Assembly (NCBI GenBank): GCA_002298155.1
Contig: DBME01000413.1
Span: 12,619 to 28,885, forward strand
Origin: Holophagaceae bacterium UBA706
Lineage (GTDB): Bacteria; Acidobacteriota; Holophagae; Holophagales; Holophagaceae
Reading direction: 5' to 3'
DNA length: 16,267 nucleotides
Shown here: positions 1 through 14,805 of the stretch, piece after piece
How the letters are laid out: every line of letters starts with the position of its first letter
How positions within the stretch are numbered: position 1 is the first letter of the stretch
Notes under the pieces: generated by a model
Databases searched by the model: none
The model's input: only the letters and a program-made list of their open reading frames with translations
Told to the model about the DNA's origin: nothing
Translations under genes and position numbers: made by a program

Positions 1-353
1 AGACAGCAGGCCACCCGGAGCCGGGGGTAGTCACCCAGCGCGCGGGTCGAAGCCAAGTCCACCGACAGGGGCTTCTCGCTGAGCACCCAGCATCCTTTCT
101 CGATCCAGGGCAGGAGATCGGCCACGTGGCGGCCCGTGTCCGTGGCCACCACCACCGCGTCGGGCACAGGGGCCAGGAGGGCCTGCTCCAGGGGCTGGGC
201 TTCCAGGCCCTGCACCCGGAGCTCCTCGAGGCGTTCGCTCCGGAGGGGGCAGATCACGGGCCGGATCCACGGCATGGCCGCGAGGTTCCGGGCGTGGCGA
301 AGGCCGATGCTGCCCGCCCCCACCACCAGCACGCGCAGCGGCCCCGCGCTCAT
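1..353 (-). CDS. Gfo/Idh/MocA-family NAD(P)-dependent oxidoreductase, N-terminal part (runs off the window)
   Basis: Translating the minus strand from the ATG at 353 gives 117 residues with no stop before the window edge, so the gene is partial at its 3' end. The start reads MSAGPLRVLVVGAGSIGLRH: a beta strand followed by a glycine-rich GAGSIG dinucleotide-binding loop. A hydrophobic strand DAVVVAT follows at about residues 70-76, and SEKPLSVD at about 95-102 carries the EKP motif that in this family contributes the active-site lysine and cofactor contacts. The family oxidises or reduces sugars and related polyols with NAD(P). The ATG overlaps the TGA of the upstream nucleotidyltransferase gene (ATGA, 350-353), which suggests translational coupling and a shared pathway. 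The substrate cannot be told; a nucleotide-sugar or amino-sugar derivative is an inference from the neighbour. Family assignment is good and the function is generic. Confidence 0.88.
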   Translation of the reverse strand, partial: MSAGPLRVLVVGAGSIGLRHARNLAAMPWIRPVICPLRSERLEELRVQGLEAQPLEQALLAPVPDAVVVATDTGRHVADLLPWIEKGCWVLSEKPLSVDLASTRALGDYPRLRVACC

Positions 354-1384
354 TCCAGCCCCCGGGCCCGCTGCAGGTCCGCGGGCCGGCCCACGTCCAT
401 CCACTCCTCGTCCACCGGCAGGTGGCCCACCTTCTCCTGGCGCAGGAGGCAGTCCTGGATCAGCTCCGGTATGGTCACCGGCACCCCCGCCGGCACCCGG
501 CCGCACACCACGGGGTCCAGCACGTAGATGCCCGCGTTCACGTCCTGCCGGAGGGAGGGCTTCTCGGCCATGCCCGTCACCTGCCCGTTGTCCACGGTGA
601 TCACCCCGAAGGGCACCTCGTGCACGTAGCTGCGGGTGCCCACGGTGATGCGGTTGCCATGCTCGGCGTGGGCCTCCAGCATCCGCCCCACGTCGAACTG
701 GGTCACCAGGTCCCCGTTGAGGGCCAGCACCGGATGGGTCAGCCCCTGGGGCAGGAAGGCCAGGGCGCCGCCGGTGCCCAGGGGTTTCTCCTCGCGGATG
801 TAGGAGATGGTGCAGCCGAAGTTGCGCCCATCATCGAAGTGGCGCTCGATGATCTCGCCCATGAAGTGGATCGCCAGGTGGATGTTCCTCACCCCATGGC
901 CCACCAGGTGCAGCACCAGGCGCTCGAGGATCGGGCGCCCCGCCACCGGCAGCATGGGCTTGGGGAAGTTGTTCGTGAGGGGGCGCAGGCGGCTGCCCAG
1001 CCCGCCGCAGAAGATGATGGCGTGGCTCTGCCGGTCGGCGACCCCCAGCAGGTCATGGATCTGATGCAGTCCCAGCAGTTCGTTGTTCGGCCCCACGATG
1101 GGCACCTGCTTCACCCGCAGGGCCCGCATGAGGTCCAGGACCTCCGCTCGGCTGATTGACGGGGACACCGCATGGAAGTTCCGCTGCATCAGGTCCCGTA
1201 CCGGGCAGTCCAGGGCCTTGCCCCCCAGGATCGCCCGGCGGGCGTCCCCGTCCGTGATGATGCCCAGCAGGATTCCGTTCTCCACGACCAGGGCGATTTC
1301 CGAGCCGTCCCGCTCGATGACTTCCAATCCTTTCAGGAGTGAATCATCGGGAGACACGTCGGGGATGGGGGAACCATCGTTCAT
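350..1384 (-). CDS. CBS-domain sugar-phosphate nucleotidyltransferase
   Basis: The product is 344 residues from the ATG at 1384. Residues 1-58 and about 62-115 look like a tandem CBS pair, an adenine-nucleotide-sensing module. From about residue 122 there is a nucleotidyltransferase of the NTP_transferase type: CGGLGSRLRPLT (126-137) is the nucleotide-binding loop, followed by PKPMLPVAGRPILE, EKPLGTGGA (about 200) and NGD (223-225), which carries the metal-binding Asp. The reaction would be NTP plus sugar-1-phosphate giving NDP-sugar and pyrophosphate. The same CBS plus transferase layout occurs in Campylobacter PtmE, a GDP-glucosamine pyrophosphorylase of the legionaminic acid pathway; that parallel is known biology, but applying it here is inference. 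The frame is open upstream to an ATG at 1474. I chose 1384 because AAGG lies 7 bases upstream, the first 30 codons from 1474 resemble no CBS sequence and lack a ribosome binding site, and a candidate promoter would start RNA only about 13 bases before 1474. Confidence 0.9.
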   Translation of the reverse strand: MNDGSPIPDVSPDDSLLKGLEVIERDGSEIALVVENGILLGIITDGDARRAILGGKALDCPVRDLMQRNFHAVSPSISRAEVLDLMRALRVKQVPIVGPNNELLGLHQIHDLLGVADRQSHAIIFCGGLGSRLRPLTNNFPKPMLPVAGRPILERLVLHLVGHGVRNIHLAIHFMGEIIERHFDDGRNFGCTISYIREEKPLGTGGALAFLPQGLTHPVLALNGDLVTQFDVGRMLEAHAEHGNRITVGTRSYVHEVPFGVITVDNGQVTGMAEKPSLRQDVNAGIYVLDPVVCGRVPAGVPVTIPELIQDCLLRQEKVGHLPVDEEWMDVGRPADLQRARGLE

Positions 1385-1486
1385 GGCGGTACCTTGCAAG
1401 GTGGACCCGAAGTCCGGGCCGAGGGCCTTGCGGGCAGTCTTCGCCCGCCAGGCTGTCGGAGCAGGGGTGCTCATGCCCGGAGATTC

Positions 1487-1522
1487 TTTGATATTAATAA
1501 TTCAATCAGACGCTACGGTCAA
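1487..1522 (-). promoter_or_regulatory. Candidate sigma70-type promoter for the nucleotidyltransferase gene
   Basis: On the minus strand TTGACC (1522-1517) is followed after exactly 17 bases by TATTAA (1499-1494), giving an expected start near 1487 and a leader of about 100 bases to the chosen ATG at 1384. The -35 matches 5 of 6 consensus bases and the -10 matches 4 of 6. The block 1490-1590 is markedly AT-rich compared with the window. Two further TTGACA-like hexamers (1525-1530 on the plus strand, 1558-1553 on the minus strand) face each other upstream and could be an operator or chance. Inferred from sequence only. Confidence 0.45.
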
Positions 1523-1780
1523 CCTTGACAACATCGAGCAATGGGGAGGGATTGTCAACATGGTTTATGAATAAAATATTCTTTTGCCGACCTAAGCGCC
1601 CCTACGCAAACCCCGACACCTCAATCAAAAGGCGAATTCTGGTTTCTCTTTACCCTGCTGGCACACCCCTGGGGCGCCAAGACCAACCCCACGCAACGGA
1701 CCATGCGGACAAAGGAGCGCTGGGCGGGATCCTTGGAGCCCGGCGAAGGGAGTGTGTCGGATTGGTGGGCAGCACTTTTT

Positions 1781-1829
1781 AAGAATTGCCCCCCGCCCAC
1801 AGCCATGTGCATGGTCACGGGCGGGGGGC
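1781..1829 (-). terminator. GC-rich hairpin, probable terminator of the outer-membrane protein gene
   Basis: An 11-bp perfect stem (GCCCCCCGCCC at 1788-1798 with GGGCGGGGGGC at 1819-1829) encloses a 20-base loop that itself contains CCATG/CATGG. It starts 41 bases after the stop of the upstream gene on the minus strand. The tail AATTCTTAAAAA is only weakly U-rich, so intrinsic termination may be incomplete. Confidence 0.5.
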
Positions 1830-1870
1830 GCCTTTCGAAGCGAGGAGCCTGTCTACGTAATAGGAGGCCC

Positions 1871-2536
1871 CTAGTTCCGATGTTCCCCAAAGCGCAGGCC
1901 GATCGTCACTTCCGCCCAGGTCATGGTGGAAAAGCCAAATCCGTCCGCCCCCGCCTTGTCGACAAAGACGTTATGGACCCCAACTTCACCAAAGATACGC
2001 TTTGAGAAATTGTAGCCAACGCCAAGACGAACATCAGGTTTCCAGTATTGAGTTGTGCGCCTGGTGCTCCCAATGATGACCCCAGGCGCATATTGGAAAC
2101 GGGTTGACAACGACAATTGAGGGGAGGCGAAGCCAATCCCGGCTTCGGTGAAGAGGCGATTCCCGGTACCCTCCCAAGACCTTCGCCAGTCCACCCCAAC
2201 GGTGAAGATTCGCCACTCAGAGTTAAGCGTTACGTCATCCGCAGGGACCTCGCCCTTGAGCAGGTTGTCGGAGCCCTGCGATATCCCCGACGAGCTGACC
2301 TTGATCTGAATCGCATTTATATCGTTCAGGTGCCAAGAGAGGGATGCCGCCAAGGTGGCCCCCCCCAGGAGGTCATGAGTCCCAATGAGAGAATCGTTTT
2401 TCACCGACCCAAAGGGTGAGGTGATTCCCCCCTGGAAGCGCCAGCTTAGATCCGATGCTTGGGCCATCAGTGATGGCACGATGCAAAGGCAGGCAATTAT
2501 TCCTTTTTTCAAGAGGCCTCCAGAAGTCCTGGTCAT
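1871..2536 (-). CDS. Predicted outer-membrane beta-barrel protein of unknown function
   Basis: The product is 221 residues from the ATG at 2536. Residues 1-27 form a type I signal peptide: Lys-Lys at 10-11, a hydrophobic core (GIIACLCIVPSLM) and an AQA cleavage site. The mature part is rich in alternating polar/hydrophobic strands with aromatic residues (LSWRFQGGIT, ATLAASLSWHL, WRIFTVGVDWRRS, WKPDVRLGVGYNFS, FGEVGVHNVFV, WAEVTIGLRF), typical of an 8- to 10-strand barrel. I do not recognise a specific family and assign no substrate. The frame extends to a TTG at 2548; GGAGG lies at 2569-2565, 16 bases before that TTG and 28 before the ATG, so neither start has ideal spacing. It stands alone between the rpoC terminator and its own hairpin. 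Codon use looks less biased than in the neighbouring ribosomal genes, which fits an accessory gene. An IIAC lipobox-like match exists but the hydrophobic stretch before it is too short. Confidence 0.8.
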   Translation of the reverse strand: MTRTSGGLLKKGIIACLCIVPSLMAQASDLSWRFQGGITSPFGSVKNDSLIGTHDLLGGATLAASLSWHLNDINAIQIKVSSSGISQGSDNLLKGEVPADDVTLNSEWRIFTVGVDWRRSWEGTGNRLFTEAGIGFASPQLSLSTRFQYAPGVIIGSTRRTTQYWKPDVRLGVGYNFSKRIFGEVGVHNVFVDKAGADGFGFSTMTWAEVTIGLRFGEHRN

Positions 2537-2877
2537 GGGTCCGGGCAATTGTGATTCTTGGGAACCTCCAAATTAGCATTAACCAGCTCACGTGGGGCTG
2601 GCCTGGATGTTGATGAGGACGCCTCGAACACTTCTGGAGCGTTCTGAAACCGGCGCGCAGATTCGCTGGTGGTCGGATGGAGGTGGTAGGCAATCGACTT
2701 GGAATCCCTCCAACGTTGGGGGTTGCCACCCAGGGCCCATTCCGCCGAACGGTGTAGGAATCCCCTCCGGATGGTTCACGGGTCCCTTCTTATGCGGGGT
2801 GGAAGCGATGCCAAACCACTGGACAAATCCACACTGCCACCAGCCCCTGCAGAATCATCGTTACCCTCCTTGTACGG
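2537..2877. other. Intergenic region upstream of the outer-membrane protein gene
   Basis: No gene is supported here. It must contain the promoter of the outer-membrane protein gene, but I find no good -35/-10 pair on the minus strand; the best -10-like string is GCTAAT at about 2578-2573, without a matching -35. A 10-bp palindrome CCAACGTTGG lies at 2710-2719 and a short direct repeat GGAATCCC occurs at 2701 and 2757. Their role, if any, is unknown. Confidence 0.55.
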
Positions 2878-2909
2878 AAAAACACCCGGCGTCCGTGGAC
2901 GCCGGGTGT
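2878..2909 (-). terminator. Intrinsic terminator of the rpoBC operon
   Basis: A GC-rich inverted repeat (ACACCCGGCGTCC at 2882-2894 with its complement at 2897-2909) forms a 12-bp stem with a CGTG-type loop. On the minus strand it is followed directly by TTTTT (2882-2878, overlapping the last stem pair). It begins 22 bases after the rpoC stop. On the plus strand the stem is followed by CTTTT, so it may also stop opposing transcription. Confidence 0.92.
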
Positions 2910-2931
2910 CTTTTGGCGAGCGCGTTCTGCC

Positions 2932-7176
<4,245 letters not shown>

Positions 7177-7224
7177 TTCAGACCTCTCAAGAACGTTGTG
7201 GATTCACCTAGAGTCGGTTGCGAA

Positions 7225-11616
<4,392 letters not shown>

Positions 11617-11737
11617 GGTTCACTCCGGAAGACACCCGCGCCGGCCCGGATGGGCCCGCGGGAAAACGTGGAGAGGTCGGACGGAAGGCACGACGAAAGA
11701 CCCGGATCGCCGTCAATGCACGCGAAAGACAAACCCG

Positions 11738-11774
11738 GGGTCAGCCACACGCCGTCGCCGGCGGAAGCTGACCC
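11738..11774 (-). promoter_or_regulatory. Two-part hairpin in the rpoB leader
   Basis: An 8-bp perfect outer stem (GGGTCAGC at 11738-11745 with GCTGACCC at 11767-11774) encloses an internal loop and a 5-bp inner stem (CGCCG 11750-11754 with CGGCG 11759-11763, tetraloop TCGC). On the minus strand it is followed by CGGGTTTGTCTTTCG, not a real U tract. It could be an RNase processing site, a pause site or a protein-binding site. Confidence 0.5.
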
Positions 11775-11875
11775 GGAGGATCGCGATGTACTGGCACACG
11801 GAAAATGAAGCAACCGGGGCCCTTTGTGGTGGCTGGGGTCGAAATGCCCGGACACGGGTCCGGGGGCAAGAAATA

Positions 11876-11884
11876 AGCATACCA
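11876..11884 (-). promoter_or_regulatory. Possible extended -10 promoter element before rpoB
   Basis: The minus strand reads TGGTATGCT, which fits the extended -10 pattern TGnTATnnT. No good -35 is found at the right distance. If active it would give rpoBC an extra start about 250 bases before rpoB. Weak evidence from one short motif. Confidence 0.2.
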
Positions 11885-11899
11885 CTTTTTCACAAACCA

Positions 11900-11935
11900 C
11901 AAAGCGCAAGGTGTACAAAGACACCTCGCGCTTTG
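11900..11935 (-). terminator. Hairpin after rplL, candidate attenuator between rplL and rpoB
   Basis: A 15-bp stem (11900-11914 with 11921-11935, loop of six) begins 24 bases after the rplL stop. On the plus strand one position is an A/C mismatch, but in minus-strand RNA the same position is a G-U pair, so the stem is continuous only in the operon's own transcript. The tail UGGUUUGUG is only partly U-rich, so partial termination or RNA processing is more likely than full termination; rpoBC must still be transcribed. Confidence 0.65.
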
Positions 11936-11959
11936 GATTTGACGCGGCAGGTCGACTTT

Positions 11960-12337
11960 TTACTTGATCGTGACCTTGGCGCCGGCGGCTTCGAGCTTTT
12001 CCTTGATCTTGGCGGCTTCGTCCTTGGACACGCCTTCCTTCACGACCTTGGGGGCGCCGTCGACCATGTCCTTGGCCTCCTTGAGGCCCAGGCCGGTGAC
12101 GATCTCGCGGACCGCCTTGATGACGTTCAGCTTGTTCGCGCCAGCTTCCACGAGCTCAACGTTGAACTCGGTCTGCTCCTCGGCGGGGGCAGCGGCGGCG
12201 GCGCCACCGGCCGCAGGAGCGGCAACGGCAGCGGCGGAGACGCCGAAGCGCTCCTCGAGGGCCTTGACCAGGCTGGCCAGCTCGAGGACGGTCATGGTTT
12301 CGATTTCCTGGATCAACATATCAGCGGTGAGAGCCAT
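11960..12337 (-). CDS. rplL: 50S ribosomal protein L7/L12
   Basis: The product is 125 residues (family about 120-130). Residues 1-30 ([20 protein letters not shown] onward) form the dimerisation and L10-binding domain. Residues about 34-51 are an Ala/Gly-rich flexible hinge. The C-terminal domain from about 56 ([23 protein letters not shown]) contains the conserved [21 protein letters not shown] region that contacts translation factors. It forms the multicopy stalk on L10 and recruits EF-Tu, EF-G, IF2 and release factors. AGGAG lies 6 bases before the ATG. It follows rplJ by 47 bases and ends in TAA, one of only two TAA stops in the window. Confidence 0.99.
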   Translation of the reverse strand: MALTADMLIQEIETMTVLELASLVKALEERFGVSAAAVAAPAAGGAAAAAPAEEQTEFNVELVEAGANKLNVIKAVREIVTGLGLKEAKDMVDGAPKVVKEGVSKDEAAKIKEKLEAAGAKVTIK

Positions 12338-12384
12338 GAAGTTCTCCTCTCAAATGATGGTTTCGGGGTGGGGGTGGAGACGGG

Positions 12385-12876
12385 CTAGGCCGCGCCTTCC
12401 TTCTGCTTGCGGATCGCCTCCAGGGCCACAGCGAGGCCGGAGATGGGGTACTGCATGAGATACAGCAGCTTGCCAATGAGCACGTCCCGCGAGGGCAGCT
12501 CGGCGATTACCTTGAATTCGGCGGCGGAGACCGTCTTCCCATCGAGGATGGCGCCCTTGAGGCTGGCAGCCGGATTGTCCTTGAGGAAGTTGTTGACGGC
12601 CTTGGCCAGGGCTACCACATCGTGTTCCGTGGTGGCGACGGCGGTCGCGCCCTTGAAGTGCTCGGACAGCCCTTCGAACATGGACTCCTTGACCGCCAGC
12701 CGAAGCAGCGTGTTCTTGGAGACCCGGTACTGGGCCTGGCTCTCCCGGATAGACTTCCGGAAGGTGGTGTCCTTGACGACGGTAAGGCCCTTGAAGCCGA
12801 GGACGACGGCAGACTTCGCCGTGGAGAACGTCCCCTTGAGCTGGGCCACTTCGGTGCGTTTCTGTTCGCGTTCCAT
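12385..12876 (-). CDS. rplJ: 50S ribosomal protein L10
   Basis: The product is 163 residues (E. coli 165). The N-terminal part (KRTEVAQLKGTFSTAKSAVV, then RKSIRESQAQYRVSKNTLLRLAV) is the rRNA- and L11-binding globular domain. The C-terminal helix from about 135 (LYLMQYPISGLAVALEAIRKQKEGAA) is the binding arm for L7/L12 dimers. AGGAG lies 6 bases before the ATG and overlaps the rplA stop as TAGGAG, with only 9 bases between the two genes. This leaves no room for the separate L10-binding leader that precedes rplJ in E. coli and many other bacteria, so any autoregulation must act through sequence inside rplA or elsewhere. Ends in TAG. Confidence 0.98.
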   Translation of the reverse strand: MEREQKRTEVAQLKGTFSTAKSAVVLGFKGLTVVKDTTFRKSIRESQAQYRVSKNTLLRLAVKESMFEGLSEHFKGATAVATTEHDVVALAKAVNNFLKDNPAASLKGAILDGKTVSAAEFKVIAELPSRDVLIGKLLYLMQYPISGLAVALEAIRKQKEGAA

Positions 12877-12885
12877 GGTCAGCTC

Positions 12886-13575
12886 CTACTTTTCCGCGAC
12901 GTGGACGACGGGGACGCTGGGGCCCATGGTGGAGGCCAAGTGAATGGCCTTCACATACTTGCCCTTCGCAGCGGCCGGCTTGGCCTTCTGGACGGCATCG
13001 ATGAGAGCCTTGGCATTCTCCTTGAGCTTCTCAACGCCGAAGGAGATCTTGCCGACTCCAGCGTGGATGATGCCCGTCTTGTCGACGCGGTATTCGACCT
13101 TGCCCGCCTTGATCTCCTTGATGGCCTTGGCCACGTCGAAGGTCACGGTTCCGGTCTTGGGGTTGGGCATGAGTCCGCGGGGACCCAACACCTTACCCAG
13201 ACGTCCGACGCCCTTCATCATGTCCGGGGTGGCCACGAGAGCGTCGAATTCCAGGAAACCACCCGCGATGCGCTCCACGAGATCGTCCCCGCCCACGATG
13301 TCCGCACCGGCGGCTTCCGCGTCCTTGATCTTTTCGCCCGTGGCGATGACGGCCACCCGCATGGTCTTGCCCGTTCCGTGGGGCAGGACGATGGTTCCGC
13401 GGACCATCTGGTCTGCGTGCCGGGGGTCGACGCCGAGCCTCATGTGCACTTCCACGGTCTCGTCGAACTTGGCGAACGCCAGGTCCTTGATCACCGTGAG
13501 AGCCTCACCGAGGTCGTAGGGGCGATCTTCGATCTTGGAGGCGGCAGCCTGGTACTTCTTCCCAGGTTTTGCCAT
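12886..13575 (-). CDS. rplA: 50S ribosomal protein L1
   Basis: The product is 229 residues (E. coli 234). It opens [20 protein letters not shown] and contains the domain I segment [35 protein letters not shown] and the domain II segment [20 protein letters not shown] (about 120-140), typical of the family. L1 forms the mobile stalk at the E site of the large subunit and in many bacteria represses translation of its own rplK-rplA mRNA. GGAG lies 6 bases before the ATG. The 85-base spacer from rplK carries two hairpins. The stop TAG is fused to the rplJ ribosome binding site, so L1 and L10 translation are probably coupled. Confidence 0.99.
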   Translation of the reverse strand: MAKPGKKYQAAASKIEDRPYDLGEALTVIKDLAFAKFDETVEVHMRLGVDPRHADQMVRGTIVLPHGTGKTMRVAVIATGEKIKDAEAAGADIVGGDDLVERIAGGFLEFDALVATPDMMKGVGRLGKVLGPRGLMPNPKTGTVTFDVAKAIKEIKAGKVEYRVDKTGIIHAGVGKISFGVEKLKENAKALIDAVQKAKPAAAKGKYVKAIHLASTMGPSVPVVHVAEK

Positions 13576-13595
13576 GTTTACTCCTGTTCAAAAGA

Positions 13596-13643
13596 TCTCC
13601 CGCGATGACGGTCGCGGTTGCCGGGATTCCCGCACGATGCGGG
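13596..13643 (-). promoter_or_regulatory. Tandem hairpins in the rplK-rplA spacer
   Basis: On the minus strand the first hairpin is CCCGCA/TGCGGG (13643-13629, loop of three) and the second CCGCGA/TCGCGG (13617-13600, loop of six). They are followed by the true rplA ribosome binding site AGGAG. The strings GGAATCC (13630-13624) and TCGCGGGAGA (13605-13596) recur in the rplK leader. They may bind L1 or slow RNA decay; this is inference. Confidence 0.5.
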
Positions 13644-13660
13644 TTTCCGTGAAATGGCTT

Positions 13661-14092
13661 CTAGTCCACCACGTCCACGCCCATGGAGCGGGCGGAACCG
13701 GCGATGGAACGCATGGCGGCCTCGAGGCTGCCGGCGTTGAGATCGGGCATCTTGACCTTGGCGATCTCCGCAAGCTGGGCCTGGGTGATGGTGCCGACCT
13801 TGGTCTTGTTGGGAACCGGGCTGCCCTTGTCGAGGCCGAGCTTCTTCTTGATGAGCACGGCCGCGGGGGGGGTCTTCAGGATGAAGCTGAAGCTCCGGTC
13901 GCCGTAGACGGTGATGACGACGGGCAGGATGGTGCCCTTCTCGACGGCCGTCACGGACTTGGCGTTGAACTGCTTGACGAACTCCATGATGTTCACGCCG
14001 TGCTGGCCCAGGGCCGGACCGACGGGAGGAGCGGGCGTCGCTTCCCCGGCGGGGAGCTGCAGCTTGATGTAACCAGTTACCTTCTTAGCCAT
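13661..14092 (-). CDS. rplK: 50S ribosomal protein L11
   Basis: The product is 143 residues (E. coli 142). The N-terminal domain shows the family signature [21 protein letters not shown] (from about residue 19, split by the domain's flexible proline-rich segment). The C-terminal rRNA-binding domain includes [20 protein letters not shown] and ends with the helix [19 protein letters not shown]11 lies at the base of the stalk, binds the GTPase-associated region of 23S rRNA and is the thiostrepton site partner. GGGAG lies 8 bases before the ATG, within the string TCGCGGGAGA that is repeated before rplA. Ends in TAG. Confidence 0.99.
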   Translation of the reverse strand: MAKKVTGYIKLQLPAGEATPAPPVGPALGQHGVNIMEFVKQFNAKSVTAVEKGTILPVVITVYGDRSFSFILKTPPAAVLIKKKLGLDKGSPVPNKTKVGTITQAQLAEIAKVKMPDLNAGSLEAAMRSIAGSARSMGVDVVD

Positions 14093-14099
14093 TTTCTAT

Positions 14100-14151
14100 T
14101 CTCCCGCGACGGATTCCGGCGTATGCCGGCGACTGCCGCCTTGTAGGGCGG
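14100..14151 (-). promoter_or_regulatory. Structured rplK leader, candidate L1 autoregulatory site
   Basis: The 67-base spacer from nusG to rplK holds two hairpins on the minus strand: CCGCC/GGCGG (14151-14136, loop of six) and CCGGC/GCCGG (14129-14116, tetraloop ATAC). The second is followed by AATCC and TCGCGGGAGA, which includes the rplK ribosome binding site. In E. coli L1 binds just upstream of rplK to repress rplKA; I cannot match a strict L1 consensus here, so the role is inferred from position. Confidence 0.4.
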
Positions 14152-14159
14152 GAAGCGGC

Positions 14160-14792
14160 CTAGCGCTTCTCCACCTGGATGAAATCGAGCTCCACGGGGG
14201 TGCTTCGACCGAACACCGTCACCATCACCTTGATGGTGGAGCGCTCTTCGTGGATCTCTTCCACGTCCCCTTCGAAGTTGGCGAAGGGGCCATCTATGAT
14301 ACGGACCTTTTCGCCCTTTTCAAAGTGATACTTCGGCTTGGGCTTCTCCTGGGTCTCCTCGGTGTGGTTCATGATCTGCCGCACCTCGTCGTCGGTCAGG
14401 GGCGTGGGGCGCTTCTTGTTGGCGCCCACGAAGCTCGTGACCTTCGGGGTGTTGCGGACCAGGTGCCAGTCGGCGTCTTCCATCTCGTAGTTGGCGCCCT
14501 TCTTGGTCACCGCGATCTGGACGAGGAGATAGCCGGGGAAGGACTTGCGCTTTTTGAGGACCCGTTCCTTGCGGCCGGACTTGGCGTCGACCTTCATTTC
14601 CTCATACGTCTCCTCGGGGATCTGGATGTCCCCGAAGTGCTCGTCGCGCTCTTCCATCTTGATGCGCTGGCGCAGGCTCTCCATCACCTTGGCTTCGTAG
14701 CCGGAATAGGTGTGGATGATGAACCATGCCATCTTGCGTTCGGTGGTAGGGGCGGCCAAGGTCTCTCCTGGCATGCCCAAAAGATCGGTCAT
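14160..14792 (-). CDS. nusG: Transcription termination/antitermination factor NusG
   Basis: The product is 210 residues (E. coli 181). The NGN domain, which binds the polymerase clamp, begins at about residue 21 ([20 protein letters not shown]) and includes the conserved FPGYLLV (about 84-90) and the [12 protein letters not shown] strand. The KOW domain, which contacts Rho or ribosomal protein S10, is at about 155-210 ([24 protein letters not shown]). The first 20 residues are an extension beyond the usual start. I kept the ATG at 14792 because GGAGG lies 5 bases upstream, while the internal ATG at 14732 has no ribosome binding site. It follows secE after 13 bases, the standard secE-nusG pair, and ends in TAG. 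NusG acts on the polymerase encoded downstream. Confidence 0.98.
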   Translation of the reverse strand: MTDLLGMPGETLAAPTTERKMAWFIIHTYSGYEAKVMESLRQRIKMEERDEHFGDIQIPEETYEEMKVDAKSGRKERVLKKRKSFPGYLLVQIAVTKKGANYEMEDADWHLVRNTPKVTSFVGANKKRPTPLTDDEVRQIMNHTEETQEKPKPKYHFEKGEKVRIIDGPFANFEGDVEEIHEERSTIKVMVTVFGRSTPVELDFIQVEKR

Positions 14793-14805
14793 CGGGTCCT
14801 CCGAG

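Larger units (their letters stand above)
1475..1870. other. Intergenic region between the nucleotidyltransferase and outer-membrane protein genes
   Basis: I see no convincing gene here on either strand. The right part holds the candidate terminator of the outer-membrane protein gene (1781-1829), the left part the AT-rich candidate promoter (1487-1522) and TTGACA-like repeats. The stretch 1600-1780 shows nothing I can name; short open frames crossing it have no ribosome binding site and no recognisable protein pattern. Confidence 0.6.
11617..11959 (-). promoter_or_regulatory. Structured rplL-rpoB spacer (leader of rpoBC)
   Basis: This 343-base stretch has no supported gene. On the minus-strand RNA it holds, in order: a 15-bp hairpin (11935-11900), an extended -10-like string (11884-11876), a 7-bp hairpin (11864-11847, CCCGGAC/GTCCGGG), a two-part hairpin (11774-11738) and the rpoB ribosome binding site. 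In E. coli the same spacer contains an attenuator and an RNase III cleavage site that set the lower output of rpoBC relative to the ribosomal protein genes; an equal role here is inference from position and structure. Confidence 0.6.

Noticed and set aside
422..1159. A 245-codon plus-strand open frame opposite the nucleotidyltransferase gene
   Set aside because: Antisense shadow of a clear enzyme gene in GC-rich DNA; the His/Gly/Val-rich product resembles no protein and has no ribosome binding site.
1385..1474. Thirty extra N-terminal codons for the nucleotidyltransferase from an ATG at 1474
   Set aside because: No ribosome binding site there, sequence unlike a CBS domain, and a well-placed AAGG before the ATG at 1384.
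1552..1581. A possible plus-strand promoter (TTGTCA with TAAAAT) in the AT-rich block
   Set aside because: Spacing between the hexamers is only 14 bases and no plus-strand gene follows.
1621..1890. An 89-codon minus-strand open frame downstream of the outer-membrane protein gene
   Set aside because: It overlaps the end of that gene in another frame and contains the terminator-like hairpin; no ribosome binding site or protein-like pattern.
12622..13608. A 328-codon plus-strand open frame opposite rplJ and rplA
   Set aside because: Antisense shadow of two ribosomal protein genes with low-complexity Gly/Leu/His composition.
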